Positions 1-7,713 of a DNA stretch of 46,720 nt are shown piece by piece; within the stretch, counting starts at the first letter, position 1, and every line of letters starts with the position of its first letter. A model generated the notes under the pieces. It searched no databases. It saw nothing but the letters and a program-made list of their open reading frames with translations, and was not told the origin of the DNA. Source of the stretch: Pseudomonadota bacterium (GTDB lineage: Bacteria > Pseudomonadota > Gammaproteobacteria > Burkholderiales > Gallionellaceae); assembly GCA_021821945.1 (NCBI GenBank), contig JAJZTF010000018.1, forward strand, positions 1 to 46,720, read 5' to 3'. Both the position numbers and the translations under genes were made by a program.

Positions 1-13
1 AGGAAGCAATGAA

Positions 14-436
14 TCAGTTCGCGATTCTGTACGATGATCGCTTTATTCGTTCAGTACGGTAAAATGCAGTCAGGCGAATCTGATGTGGGATCGTCTCAAC
101 CCGCCTCACACACAGAATTTCTGACACTCCCCTCATAGCCTGAAGGAATTTTTCATTCCTGGGTGGCGGATTTTCAACCAGTTCCAGCAAACGCATCGAT
201 TCTCTACGTGTAAGGACGATTGTCGATGCGCTTTCAATGATCTTCTCGGCCTTTTCCAGCGCTGCTTGCACTACAAACTGATTTATCGTTCCACCCACGA
301 GATCTGCCGCCATCTTCAATTTTTCTTGCACATGGTTTGTGATACGGGTGGTAAGACGTTTTCCGTTATGAGCTAACATGTAAGCCTCCTGTTTTGCCGA
401 TTGCTCTAGGCTCTCAGTGTATTGAAGCAGCGTCAT
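14..436 (-). CDS. TacA-like (DUF1778) antitoxin, divergent C-terminus
   Basis: 140-residue protein. Residues from about 27 to 105 have the DUF1778/TacA pattern: a ribbon-helix-helix-like segment (RITNHVQEKLKMAADLVG, then NQFVVQAALEKAEKI) followed by the family's LTRRESMRLLELVENPPPRNE stretch (wording here split from a longer run). In known pairs this protein binds DNA as a dimer and its C-terminal tail neutralises a GNAT acetyltransferase toxin (TacT). I chose the ATG at 436 because a GGAAA stretch precedes it; an upstream ATG at 550 would add a Cys-rich leader unlike the family. The last 35 or so residues, after FLQAMRG, do not resemble the family tail and may be out-of-frame sequence. The toxin gene would lie downstream, before base 1, so it cannot be judged. 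Function of this copy is inferred only. Confidence 0.65.
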   Translation of the reverse strand: MTLLQYTESLEQSAKQEAYMLAHNGKRLTTRITNHVQEKLKMAADLVGGTINQFVVQAALEKAEKIIESASTIVLTRRESMRLLELVENPPPRNEKFLQAMRGVSEILCVRRVETIPHQIRLTAFYRTERIKRSSYRIAN

Positions 437-617
437 TTTGTCGTTTCCTTTTTTTTGATTGACTCCAGGATTCCCTCCAGAGATCAACGCCACAAATGGG
501 TGGAAGCTGACGCGGCTATTACAACAACATACAGATTCTCGGCAAGCCACAACTTTCCGTAATTTGTACCTTTTACGGAGAGTTGCGATTTTTCGTCAGC
601 GAGTTAACAAGGTTTCA

Positions 618-637
618 GGGGAATGCACTGATTCCCC
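618..637 (-). terminator. hairpin downstream of the integrase gene
   Basis: GGGGAAT and ATTCCCC form a perfect 7-bp stem around a 6-base loop (GCACTG), about 20 bases past the integrase stop. No T-tract follows on the minus strand, so it may protect an mRNA end or work poorly as an intrinsic terminator. Confidence 0.35.
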
Positions 638-658
638 AAGTATCATAAATCGGTAAGT

Positions 659-1723
659 TCACAGCTCGCACTTTTTCACCCTCCTGCTCCCATAATAGGA
701 AGCGCCGATCGTCTTCCGCGAATGGCCCGCTCGCTCCATCAGTTTGCCAGTCGCATCGTCGAACTCTTTTTTGTCCAATACCGAAATGTCCCCGCCCTTT
801 ACCGGCGCAGGTATCCCTAACTGTTCCTCAAACCGCTCATGCGTGTACTGATGCCTCAGCCCGTGCGCGCTCACACCTTCGTCAGCCAAGGTCATCCCAT
901 GCTTCCTCATCTGGTAGTAAACCCCCTGTATGTTCTGTTCTACCGTCTTTCCGCGCACCATCAGCTTCCCACTGGTCTGATCCACGATCCCTTTTACGTC
1001 GTCCAGCAAGTTACGCTGCCATTCATGCTCAACAGGAACGTGCCTGGCCCGACCTCCCTTCGTGCCGTTCACCACCATCAGTACCCCGTCGTCATCCGAC
1101 TTGAACACATTCATCATCACAGCCTCGCGTATCCGAAGCCCAAACCCGTAACACATCAGCAAAACCCCGGCCGCGCGCTCGTCCTCCTTCCGAATCAGCT
1201 CGACCTTCTCCATCAGGTTCACGCCATTCCCTTCCCAGGACTTGTCTTCCGTGGCCACCATGCTCCGCTTGGTAGAGAAAGGATTCACCACATACCGGCT
1301 CGAGTCCTTCACCATCCCGTGCTTTCCCATCCACTCGCAGAAGATCCTCATGATGGAAATCTTGTTCTGCAGCGTCGCCGGCGACTGGCCCTGCGCCTCC
1401 AGAAACTTGAACACCGCCTCCAGATGCTTCTGCTTCAGGTCATAGATACTTCTCAGGTCATACTTCAGGTACAGCAAGTCCCCAAAGAAAGTCAGGATCA
1501 CCTCCTTCCGCTTCTCCGCTGTCTCACCGCCAACCTTCTTATCCTTCGTTGCGCCACGGGTCAGGTTCTCGCGCATGATCTCAATCAGCTCAAGACGCAA
1601 CTTCGGACGAATATGCCTCCGCTTGGCTTTATAAGAAGAATTCTTCCCATTCACCCGCCCAGGCTTCATCCCGGCACCTTCGGCACCAATATCCGATCCA
1701 ATTCCTTCATTCATACCGTCCAT
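659..1723 (-). CDS. tyrosine recombinase (phage/island-type integrase)
   Basis: 354-residue site-specific recombinase. The N-terminal half (about 70-150) is a SAM-like core-binding domain. The catalytic domain shows the complete active site: Arg197 in GFGLRIREA, Lys222 in GTKGGRARH, His287-x-x-Arg290 in HGLRHQYTH, His334 in GHSRKT and Tyr343 or Tyr344 in SYYGS. It should therefore be active in strand cleavage and rejoining. The ATG at 1723 has AAGGAG six bases upstream; an ATG 14 codons earlier lacks this. It is the only intact mobility gene in the island at 1-4900 and could be what brought the neighbouring genes in, but I see no matching attachment-site pair. Substrate and host range are unknown. 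Confidence 0.85.
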   Translation of the reverse strand: MDGMNEGIGSDIGAEGAGMKPGRVNGKNSSYKAKRRHIRPKLRLELIEIMRENLTRGATKDKKVGGETAEKRKEVILTFFGDLLYLKYDLRSIYDLKQKHLEAVFKFLEAQGQSPATLQNKISIMRIFCEWMGKHGMVKDSSRYVVNPFSTKRSMVATEDKSWEGNGVNLMEKVELIRKEDERAAGVLLMCYGFGLRIREAVMMNVFKSDDDGVLMVVNGTKGGRARHVPVEHEWQRNLLDDVKGIVDQTSGKLMVRGKTVEQNIQGVYYQMRKHGMTLADEGVSAHGLRHQYTHERFEEQLGIPAPVKGGDISVLDKKEFDDATGKLMERAGHSRKTIGASYYGSRRVKKCEL

Positions 1724-2235
1724 AACCTCTCCTTTGTATGAACTCCAATCCACATACCTTCGCAACGCCCTGGAATGGAACTTCTCCAGATCAAAGCCAC
1801 ATTCCGGGGCGCTACGAAACCTTCACGCAGACCAGCTTCTCTTCTCGCTGTCACCGCAGCTACGGAGTGGACTACCACCATCTACGTCTTGCCGTCGTCA
1901 CGGAGTGGATTACCACCATCAGAAACAGGTTCGCCCCTTGCAGGAGCTGGCTTAACTTTAGTACCCATGGGGAGGATCTTTCGTCTGGACATTTCTGCCC
2001 GTCAGACATTGCATGCAACCGCTAGACTCTTCGCCTATCCTCTTTTAAGCAGCTTCCGCCGCTCCCTGTCATTCTTCCCATCACACCGGTCGTCTCTCTA
2101 TTGGCTCCTGCCACCAGAACCTCACCTCTCGGAACCTATTTTTCCCTGTCCAACTGTGTGAGGGCCTTCCCTCTCCAGCAGCCAGCTCAGACTTGCCTCG
2201 TGCAAGTAGGGTCGTTATGGTCAAAGAGGCAGGAG
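1724..2235. other. non-coding stretch upstream of the integrase
   Basis: About 510 bases without a convincing gene. Short open frames here (for example 1775-2161 on the plus strand) have no ribosome binding site and no recognisable domain. The only clear structure is the direct repeat pair at 1862-1920. It probably holds the integrase promoter and possibly recombinase binding sites. Confidence 0.5.
1862..1920. repeat. two 21-bp direct repeats, 38 bp apart
   Basis: Copies at 1862-1882 and 1900-1920 match at 20 of 21 positions (ACGGAGTGGAYTACCACCATC, split as two halves). They lie about 140-200 bases upstream of the integrase start. Paired direct repeats next to an integrase gene are often arm-type binding sites for the recombinase or its accessory factor; that role is inference. 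Confidence 0.7.
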
Positions 2236-2499
2236 ATGCCGGAGACTACAGAGACTCCAAAGATTCCCAAGACGCCGGATTTCTCCTTCCTGGGGTACAT
2301 CCGGAACTTCAAGATGAGCGAGAGCCAATATGAGCGATTCGCATCCAGCACCCGAATGATGATGTATTTCTATGCTTTCCTTGCCGGCATCGCGTCAGCC
2401 AAGGGAGATGTTTCGATGGCCGTCACCTGCGGTGCGTTGTTCGTGAGTTTTCAGGCCATGCTGTTTTGGGTGACGAGGAAATGGGTATCGAAAAAATGA
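2236..2499 (+). CDS. small two-TM membrane protein, unknown function
   Basis: 87 residues. The N-terminus is Thr/Pro-rich (TPKIPKTPD), followed by two predicted membrane segments at about 41-56 (MMMYFYAFLAGIASA) and 61-79 (MAVTCGALFVSFQAMLFW), and a basic end (RKWVSKK). The start at 2236 follows AGAGGCAGGAG closely; an internal ATG at 2314 (MSESQYERF) is the alternative. I do not recognise the family. It is convergent with the TOPRIM gene and sits in the island between integrase and defence-like pair, where small membrane proteins are common as accessory effectors. That comparison is only contextual. Confidence 0.5.
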   Translation: MPETTETPKIPKTPDFSFLGYIRNFKMSESQYERFASSTRMMMYFYAFLAGIASAKGDVSMAVTCGALFVSFQAMLFWVTRKWVSKK

Positions 2500-2522
2500 T
2501 TACACGGAAGCGGATATAAAGT

Positions 2523-3020
2523 TCAGAAATCGAAAAGTTTCAAGAGCCAATCGATGGTTTTTTCCGAATTTCGACTCGCTTCCAAGGCATCTTTTCCAAA
2601 ATGTTCCGCATAATTCTGACTGTTGGTGGCATCCTGAGAAACAAACGGTGCAAACTGATCTTTCAGTGCTGCCGACCCTTCTGAAGGATGCTGTTCCAGT
2701 ACACGAAGCAACATGGCCTCAAAGCATGGTTCTGATAGAAGTAATTGAATCTTTTTCCTTTCCGCTAACTTCCTGACAGCAGGTGACCAGTCCGTATCCG
2801 TGTCGAATAGCGTCGCGACAATGTCGTAATCTGCGATGGCTGCCTGCCTGACGGTCCATTCCACGACATGCTTGGCTCCCTTTCCTTGGGCGTTTTTTAT
2901 CTTCACCGCCAGACCGCAGCCGCGAGGTGCATAAAGCTGTTTGACGTGATTTAGAAATGCGACTTCGTCGGCTCCTTCGCCGACGATCAGCAATGTTCGG
3001 TTTGCTTTCCAGTTGGCCAT
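2523..3020 (-). CDS. RloB/AbiLii-like TOPRIM-domain protein
   Basis: 165 residues. The N-terminus has the TOPRIM signature: a hydrophobic strand then Glu (LLIVGEGADEVAFL, Glu15/Glu19), later an acidic DxDxD cluster (LFDTDTDW, Asp73/75/77). The SEPCFEAMLL segment resembles the conserved S-N-P-C-F-E-x-x-L-L block of RloB proteins. TOPRIM folds bind Mg2+ and cleave or join nucleic acids; RloB/AbiLii proteins are thought to be the nuclease-like partner of an ATPase in anti-phage systems. A GAGGG ribosome binding site precedes the ATG, nine bases after the ATPase gene's stop, so the two are almost certainly co-transcribed. It is short for RloB (usually about 200 residues), without an obvious frameshift. 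Defence function is inferred from family and context. Confidence 0.7.
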   Translation of the reverse strand: MANWKANRTLLIVGEGADEVAFLNHVKQLYAPRGCGLAVKIKNAQGKGAKHVVEWTVRQAAIADYDIVATLFDTDTDWSPAVRKLAERKKIQLLLSEPCFEAMLLRVLEQHPSEGSAALKDQFAPFVSQDATNSQNYAEHFGKDALEASRNSEKTIDWLLKLFDF

Positions 3021-3029
3021 GTCAAGCCC

Positions 3030-4211
3030 TCAGAACTGAGGAACGGCACCATAAGCGCCAGCCATGTATTTGGCATAGAAATTGTCGTCGCTGCGGATAC
3101 CCTCAACCTTGTCCATGCGAATTGCCGTGCTTTCGCAGTTATCGTCCTTTTCCACCAGCATGACCTGGGACTTTTGGATGAGATTCATCACTTCTACAGC
3201 ATGGCAGGTGAAAAGGATCTGTGCGTTATAGGGATTTATTGCTGGATCGGCGAAAAGATCCAATATCGGCTCGAGCATGTGCGGATGCAGGTCGTTCTCG
3301 AACTCGTCCATGACCGCAAGGCCGCCATTTTCCAGAGCAGGAAGAAGTTGCGACAGTAGGACAAAGGCCGCCTGGGTGCCGCTCGATTCCAGTGCGAAGG
3401 GCAAATCGAATTCCTTTCCGTAGCTCCTGTGTTTGCCCATGGGCATCCAGATCTTCTGATTTGGGTCTTGCGGATTGTTGGCAGGGATTTCCCTCAAATC
3501 GACGCCAGAAAGGCCCAGGTCCCATGCTGAAAGCAGCCGGCTCATTTTTTCTTTCTGCTCCGGGCGCAATGAAAAATGCTCAGCAGCCAAATATACGCGC
3601 ATGTCCGCCATGTGCACTCTGCCGATCAGGTTTACGTTGGATATGACGTAAGGTGCTGTCATGCGCAATGCAAGGGGGATGCCGAACTGGGCCGCCCATG
3701 ATATCAGCGAAACATTCGGCCTGACCCTGCGCGCTTCCTGAGCCGGCAAACCGAATTCCTGCTGCTTCACAATGTAGGAATTGGTGTTGTCGTCCCAGTC
3801 CCTGACGAATACGTAATTGAACCGCTCCTTCTTCTGGTAAAGCGCCTCGTGAAGCACGCGGGTTGGCGTGCATCGGAGCACATAGCGCCAGAGCCTATCA
3901 TCGAAATCGACCGTGCATTCGAATTCTGCCGGATCGTTCTGCGCCGATGCATGAAGCGTCAGAGGGATGCCCGCATCCGGATGATTATGGAAAGATTGGC
4001 TGACGAACCAGCCTATGAAAGCCATCGGTTTGATGAGCGCGGTCTTGCCGCTGCCGTTCGCACCTACCACGGCCATCAGTTTTGAAACTCGCTCTCCGGT
4101 CGGCACCTCGACCATCCAGTTGGTCATGGGTACTTTCCGGGTCTGTGTCAGATCGATTTCGACCCTGTCCCGGAATGACTGGAAATTGGAAAATGCATAG
4201 CTGTGTAGCAT
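3030..4211 (-). CDS. AAA_15/AAA_21-type ATPase (RloA/AbiLi-like)
   Basis: 393 residues of the ABC/SMC-like ATPase class found in OLD, RloA and AbiLi proteins. Walker A is GANGSGKT at 50-57. A degenerate signature motif (SSGTQA, about 273-278) is followed by Walker B with the catalytic glutamate (LAVMDEFEND, about 298-307) and an H-loop-like FTCHAVE at about 333. All key elements are intact. In such pairs the ATPase senses an invader signal and controls the TOPRIM partner, here encoded directly downstream. The start has GGTGA upstream. No coiled-coil hinge or fused TOPRIM is present, which separates it from OLD and GajA. Whether it is a known AbiL subtype or a diverged branch needs a profile search. 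Confidence 0.75.
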   Translation of the reverse strand: MLHSYAFSNFQSFRDRVEIDLTQTRKVPMTNWMVEVPTGERVSKLMAVVGANGSGKTALIKPMAFIGWFVSQSFHNHPDAGIPLTLHASAQNDPAEFECTVDFDDRLWRYVLRCTPTRVLHEALYQKKERFNYVFVRDWDDNTNSYIVKQQEFGLPAQEARRVRPNVSLISWAAQFGIPLALRMTAPYVISNVNLIGRVHMADMRVYLAAEHFSLRPEQKEKMSRLLSAWDLGLSGVDLREIPANNPQDPNQKIWMPMGKHRSYGKEFDLPFALESSGTQAAFVLLSQLLPALENGGLAVMDEFENDLHPHMLEPILDLFADPAINPYNAQILFTCHAVEVMNLIQKSQVMLVEKDDNCESTAIRMDKVEGIRSDDNFYAKYMAGAYGAVPQF

Positions 4212-4252
4212 TGAATCACCGAATATGTTTTGTAATAAACGAAATATTGTTA

Positions 4253-4258
4253 ATTATA
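4253..4258 (-). promoter_or_regulatory. TATAAT -10 box of the ATPase/TOPRIM pair
   Basis: A perfect TATAAT on the minus strand in a very AT-rich stretch, about 40 bases upstream of the ATPase ATG. No good -35 hexamer is visible 16-18 bases further upstream. Confidence 0.4.
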
Positions 4259-4529
4259 CGAGATAATTCAATTTTATCTAGGGCTATCTGAACAAATTGC
4301 TTGGATCAGCTAGGCAAGGAAACCCTGAAATCGATCTGATTCATGCAACGACGATATACAAGAAAGCGCGGAAAATAACGAACAAAATCGAATGTGCGAA
4401 ATCTGATCACTCGTGAATAGACCGAGGATTATTCATGGTCAGCTTACTGCTCAATATGGCTAGCTGCTTAATTGATTCAGCTGACTTCCGCCCCTGAGTT
4501 GTCAGGACTGGGCTAGCAACGGCAGGATA

Positions 4530-4561
4530 GAACCCTTATGGAAAGCTTTCCATAAAGGTTC
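4530..4561. repeat. 32-bp palindrome with 20-bp perfect core
   Basis: TTATGGAAAG and its exact complement CTTTCCATAA are back to back at 4536-4555. One mismatched pair follows and then five more matching bases on each side (GAACC/GGTTC). A third copy of the half site TTATGGAAAG lies at 4579-4588 in direct orientation. With no loop it is more like a protein-binding site than a terminator. It sits beside the broken recombinase, so a recombination or operator site is possible. Confidence 0.8.
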
Positions 4562-4648
4562 TTATGCAAAGTCGTTGATTATGGAAAGTAGCTGGTTTAA
4601 CTGGTCATCAACCGCCGCTAGTGAGCGGTTGATGCCGATTTTGCGCTT

Positions 4649-4858
4649 CACATAATCAAAGCTTTTGCAAGAAGGCGAGCAGCGAGTCAGGTGCTGTATA
4701 GATACGGATGCAGTACTTGCGGGTGCCGGTGGCCAAGCCGCGAACATCCCGCAGATATACGTCATAGCGGTTCAGCCTCTTTTCATCGATTGCTGAGCCA
4801 GATAGGTACGCAATCAAATTTCCGTGTCTCTTGAAACCTTGATGGTCCTGCGAGCAGT
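4649..4858 (-). pseudogene. tyrosine recombinase N-terminal fragment
   Basis: The minus strand in the frame beginning at 4858 reads about 70 codons without a start. It includes EKRLNRYDVYLRDVRGLATG, then TRKYCIRI, then DSLLAFLQ before a stop at 4649. YLRDxRGLAxGTxxxY is typical of the core-binding domain of tower-type tyrosine recombinases. No catalytic domain follows in any frame, so this is a remnant. It implies an earlier mobile element at the same edge as the intact integrase island. Confidence 0.55.
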
Positions 4859-4954
4859 ATTTTCTTGAAATTCAATATCGTTTATATGCGCGCAACGTAA
4901 AATTCGAATACAATATAACCATAAGCGAATTCAACCACCAGGAAATAAGCCTGC

Positions 4955-4976
4955 GGTTTCAATCTGCGATTGAACC
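4955..4976 (+). promoter_or_regulatory. hairpin in the pelA leader
   Basis: TTCAATC and GATTGAA pair perfectly around TGC (4958-4974), extended by GG/CC at the ends with a bulged T. It ends ten bases before the pelA ATG, exactly where a ribosome binding site would lie, and no clear AGGAG is visible. It could limit pelA translation; this is inference. Confidence 0.45.
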
Positions 4977-4985
4977 AGCCACGCC

Positions 4986-7706
4986 ATGCTGAGACGGGTT
5001 TGTACAATATTGCTGCTATTGATCAGCCTGAAGGCGCAGGCATTCAATGCGGCTTTTTTCTATGGCACCCCATTCCCTCAGGAATTGCATGTCTATGATG
5101 CAGTCGTCGTGGAGGCGGGCCACAAAGACTTCCAGAAGATCGAAGGCAGGATGCAGGGCAAGCTTTATGCCTACACCAGCCTGGGCGAAGTGGGCCCGGA
5201 AAGACCCTATGCAAACGCCGTTCCTTCCGTTGCTAAGCTAGCGCGCAACCCGGCCTGGAAAAGCACTGTGCTGGACCAGACGAGTCCTGCCTGGCGCGCC
5301 TTCTTCATCGACAACATCGTCGCTCCCTTATGGCAGCGCGGATTTCGCGGAATCTTCATCGATACACTAGATTCATACCAGCTCGCAGCCACCTCGCCTC
5401 AGGCAAAAGCACAGCAGGAGGCAGGCATGGTCGAGACGCTACGCCAGTTGCACGAACGCTACCCGGAGATGCGCATCATTCTCAACCGAGGATTCGAAAT
5501 ACTGCCACAGGTACATCAGTGGGTGACCGCAGTCGCTGCCGAATCCCTTTTTCAGGGATGGGACAATGCGGCACAGTCTTATAGGCCCGTTTCAGAGCCG
5601 AACCGGCAATGGCTGATGGAGCGCCTGAACCACGTTAAAAACGAATACCACCTGCCGGTCATCGTGATCGATTATGCAGCACCCGGACAGCGCCGCGAGG
5701 CGCGCGAGATTGCAAGCAGGATACGTGCAGCCGGTTTCGTTCCCTGGGTGACGGACTCGGATCTGGATATGGTGGGCGTGGGCTATCCGGAAATCCAGCC
5801 CAGGCGTATCCTGATGCTCTACAGCGGCACACAGGACATTAATTTTACTGATCTGCACCGGTTTGCCGCAATGCCCGTGCAATACATGGGATACATCCCC
5901 GAATACAAGGCGCTGAACCAACCGTTGCCAGACTCTCCTCTGATCGGGCGATATGCGGGCATCATACTGTGGACAAGCGACATGCAGGACAACGCTGCAG
6001 AGCTGAAATCCTGGCTGCTGAAACAGATCGATCAGGGCATGCATCTCGCAGTGATCGATCAGTTCGGCTTTGCGCGCAGCAACGACAATTTGAATGCATT
6101 CGGCCTGAAAGTGAAAGACAGTGTGCCTGGGAACCAGGTCGAAATCGTCGACAAGGACCCGATGGTCGGGTTCGAGCATCCTGTCAGCACATACCCCGAC
6201 ATGCTGGATGTGGTCGATGCAGGAAAAAACAGCATACCCATTTTGCGGCTCAAGGCGAAAGGTGAGACTACGGATGTCGCGGCCTATATGCCGTGGGGCG
6301 GTTATGTGCTGTCCCCCTTTGCAATCTATGAGATTCCCTATCATCAGGGCTCACGCTGGCAGATCAATCCGTTCGAATTTTTCAAACGCGCGCTCAATCT
6401 GCCGGATATGCCGGTGCCGGATGTCACGACATCGACCGGAAGGCGCTTGCTGATGGCGCATATGGACGGCGATGGCTTTGCCAGCAATGCCGAATTCCCG
6501 GGTACTCCGCTTGCGCCAGCCGTCATGCTGAAAAAGATATTCAGGAGATACCCCATTCCCACCGCAGCTTCGGTGATCGAAGGAGAAACCGCACCCTGGG
6601 GACTGTATCCAGATAAGTCCGCCGAGATGGAGAAAATCGCGCGCGAAATCTTCCGTCTGCCGAATGTCGAGATTGCCAGCCATTCCTATTCACACCCTTT
6701 CAAGTGGCAGGAAATTGAACAGAATGCAGACGGGGAAGGCTACAACCTCAGCATTCCTGGCTATCGGTTTGATCTGGACAAAGAAATCGCAGGCAGCGTC
6801 CATTACATCAACCAGCGATTGTCTCCGCCTGGCAAGACCTGCAAGATTTTTCTCTGGACGGGCGACTGCAATCCCGATGCAGCGGAGATTGCAAAAACCG
6901 AGTCGTTCGGCTTGCTGAACATGAATGGTGGCGATACGGCAATGACCAAGAGCCAGCCCAGCCTCACGTTTGTCGGGCCGCTTGGCCTTGCGCGCGACGG
7001 GTATTACCAGGTGTATGCGCCCAACCAGAACGAAAATGTATATACGAATAACTGGACGGGACCGTTTTACGGCTATGCCCGCGTGATCGAGACCTTCCAG
7101 TTGACCGATAAGCCCCGCCGTTTGAAGCCGATGGATATTTATTTCCACGCCTATTCCGCATCCAAACCGGCTTCACTCAAGGCACTCGAAGAAGTTTACT
7201 CATGGGCGACCGGTCAGCCCAATCACCCCGTTTATCCTTCCGAATACATGCGCCGCGTGCTGGATTTCAACAACAGCGTGATGGCGAAATCGGAAAAGGG
7301 TTGGCTGTTTTACGGCGACGGGGACATCGATACCCTGCGCCTGGATATGCGCATGGGTTATCCAGTGATGAACGGCACCATTGCGGGCTACAGCAACTTC
7401 AACAGGGATCGCTATGTGCATCTGGTCAAATCGGATGTCAACATCATCACGCTGGACGATGCGCCAGCAAACTCGCCTTATCTTGCTGACGCAAACGGCG
7501 CCCTGCTCTCATGGCAGCAACAAGGCGGTCAGACGTTGATGACATTCAACGCTTACATGACGCTGGATTTCACCCTGCACCATGCACCCGATTGCACCTT
7601 ATACGACGAACATGGTCATGTCTTGCAGCCAGATCGTCACGAAGGACATCATTACCACTATCAGACCCATGCAACAGGACACACCAGATTCCGCCTCGGC
7701 TGCTGA
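4986..7706 (+). CDS. pelA: PelA: Pel polysaccharide hydrolase/deacetylase
   Basis: 906 residues (P. aeruginosa PelA is about 948). A signal peptide (1-19, cleavage after AQA) sends it to the periplasm. An N-terminal GH114-type hydrolase domain (about 20-265) keeps candidate catalytic Asp126 in FIDTLDS and Glu186 in AAESLF. A Rossmann-like middle (RRILMLYSG, about 273-450) follows. The CE4-like deacetylase domain shows Asp494 and Asp496 in HMDGDGF and the metal histidines 566 and 570 in SHSYSH. PelA partly de-N-acetylates the polymer, making it cationic, and can cleave it. It is the first gene of the operon; pelB begins eight bases after its stop. The start is supported by the signal peptide although the ribosome binding site is weak. 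Confidence 0.92.
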   Translation: MLRRVCTILLLLISLKAQAFNAAFFYGTPFPQELHVYDAVVVEAGHKDFQKIEGRMQGKLYAYTSLGEVGPERPYANAVPSVAKLARNPAWKSTVLDQTSPAWRAFFIDNIVAPLWQRGFRGIFIDTLDSYQLAATSPQAKAQQEAGMVETLRQLHERYPEMRIILNRGFEILPQVHQWVTAVAAESLFQGWDNAAQSYRPVSEPNRQWLMERLNHVKNEYHLPVIVIDYAAPGQRREAREIASRIRAAGFVPWVTDSDLDMVGVGYPEIQPRRILMLYSGTQDINFTDLHRFAAMPVQYMGYIPEYKALNQPLPDSPLIGRYAGIILWTSDMQDNAAELKSWLLKQIDQGMHLAVIDQFGFARSNDNLNAFGLKVKDSVPGNQVEIVDKDPMVGFEHPVSTYPDMLDVVDAGKNSIPILRLKAKGETTDVAAYMPWGGYVLSPFAIYEIPYHQGSRWQINPFEFFKRALNLPDMPVPDVTTSTGRRLLMAHMDGDGFASNAEFPGTPLAPAVMLKKIFRRYPIPTAASVIEGETAPWGLYPDKSAEMEKIAREIFRLPNVEIASHSYSHPFKWQEIEQNADGEGYNLSIPGYRFDLDKEIAGSVHYINQRLSPPGKTCKIFLWTGDCNPDAAEIAKTESFGLLNMNGGDTAMTKSQPSLTFVGPLGLARDGYYQVYAPNQNENVYTNNWTGPFYGYARVIETFQLTDKPRRLKPMDIYFHAYSASKPASLKALEEVYSWATGQPNHPVYPSEYMRRVLDFNNSVMAKSEKGWLFYGDGDIDTLRLDMRMGYPVMNGTIAGYSNFNRDRYVHLVKSDVNIITLDDAPANSPYLADANGALLSWQQQGGQTLMTFNAYMTLDFTLHHAPDCTLYDEHGHVLQPDRHEGHHYHYQTHATGHTRFRLGC

Positions 7707-7713
7707 AAGACGC

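Larger units (their letters stand above)
4212..4985. other. gene-poor island edge before the pel operon
   Basis: About 770 bases with no intact gene. It holds the -10 box above, a long palindrome (4530-4561), a fragment of a tyrosine recombinase (about 4649-4858) and the pelA leader. This looks like the decayed boundary between the island and the pel operon. Confidence 0.6.

Noticed and set aside
839..1741. 300-codon open frame on the plus strand
   Set aside because: It is antisense to the integrase, is His/Pro/Leu-rich as expected for a shadow, and lacks a ribosome binding site.
1862..1920. Possible start of a CRISPR array
   Set aside because: Only two copies with a 17-base gap, no further repeats and no cas genes in the window.
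1775..2161. Overlapping plus-strand frames of 70-130 codons
   Set aside because: No ribosome binding site, no domain, and the frames run through the direct repeats without preference for one frame.
4562..4765. 67-codon minus-strand open frame
   Set aside because: The recombinase similarity is in a different frame of the same strand, so this frame is a shadow.
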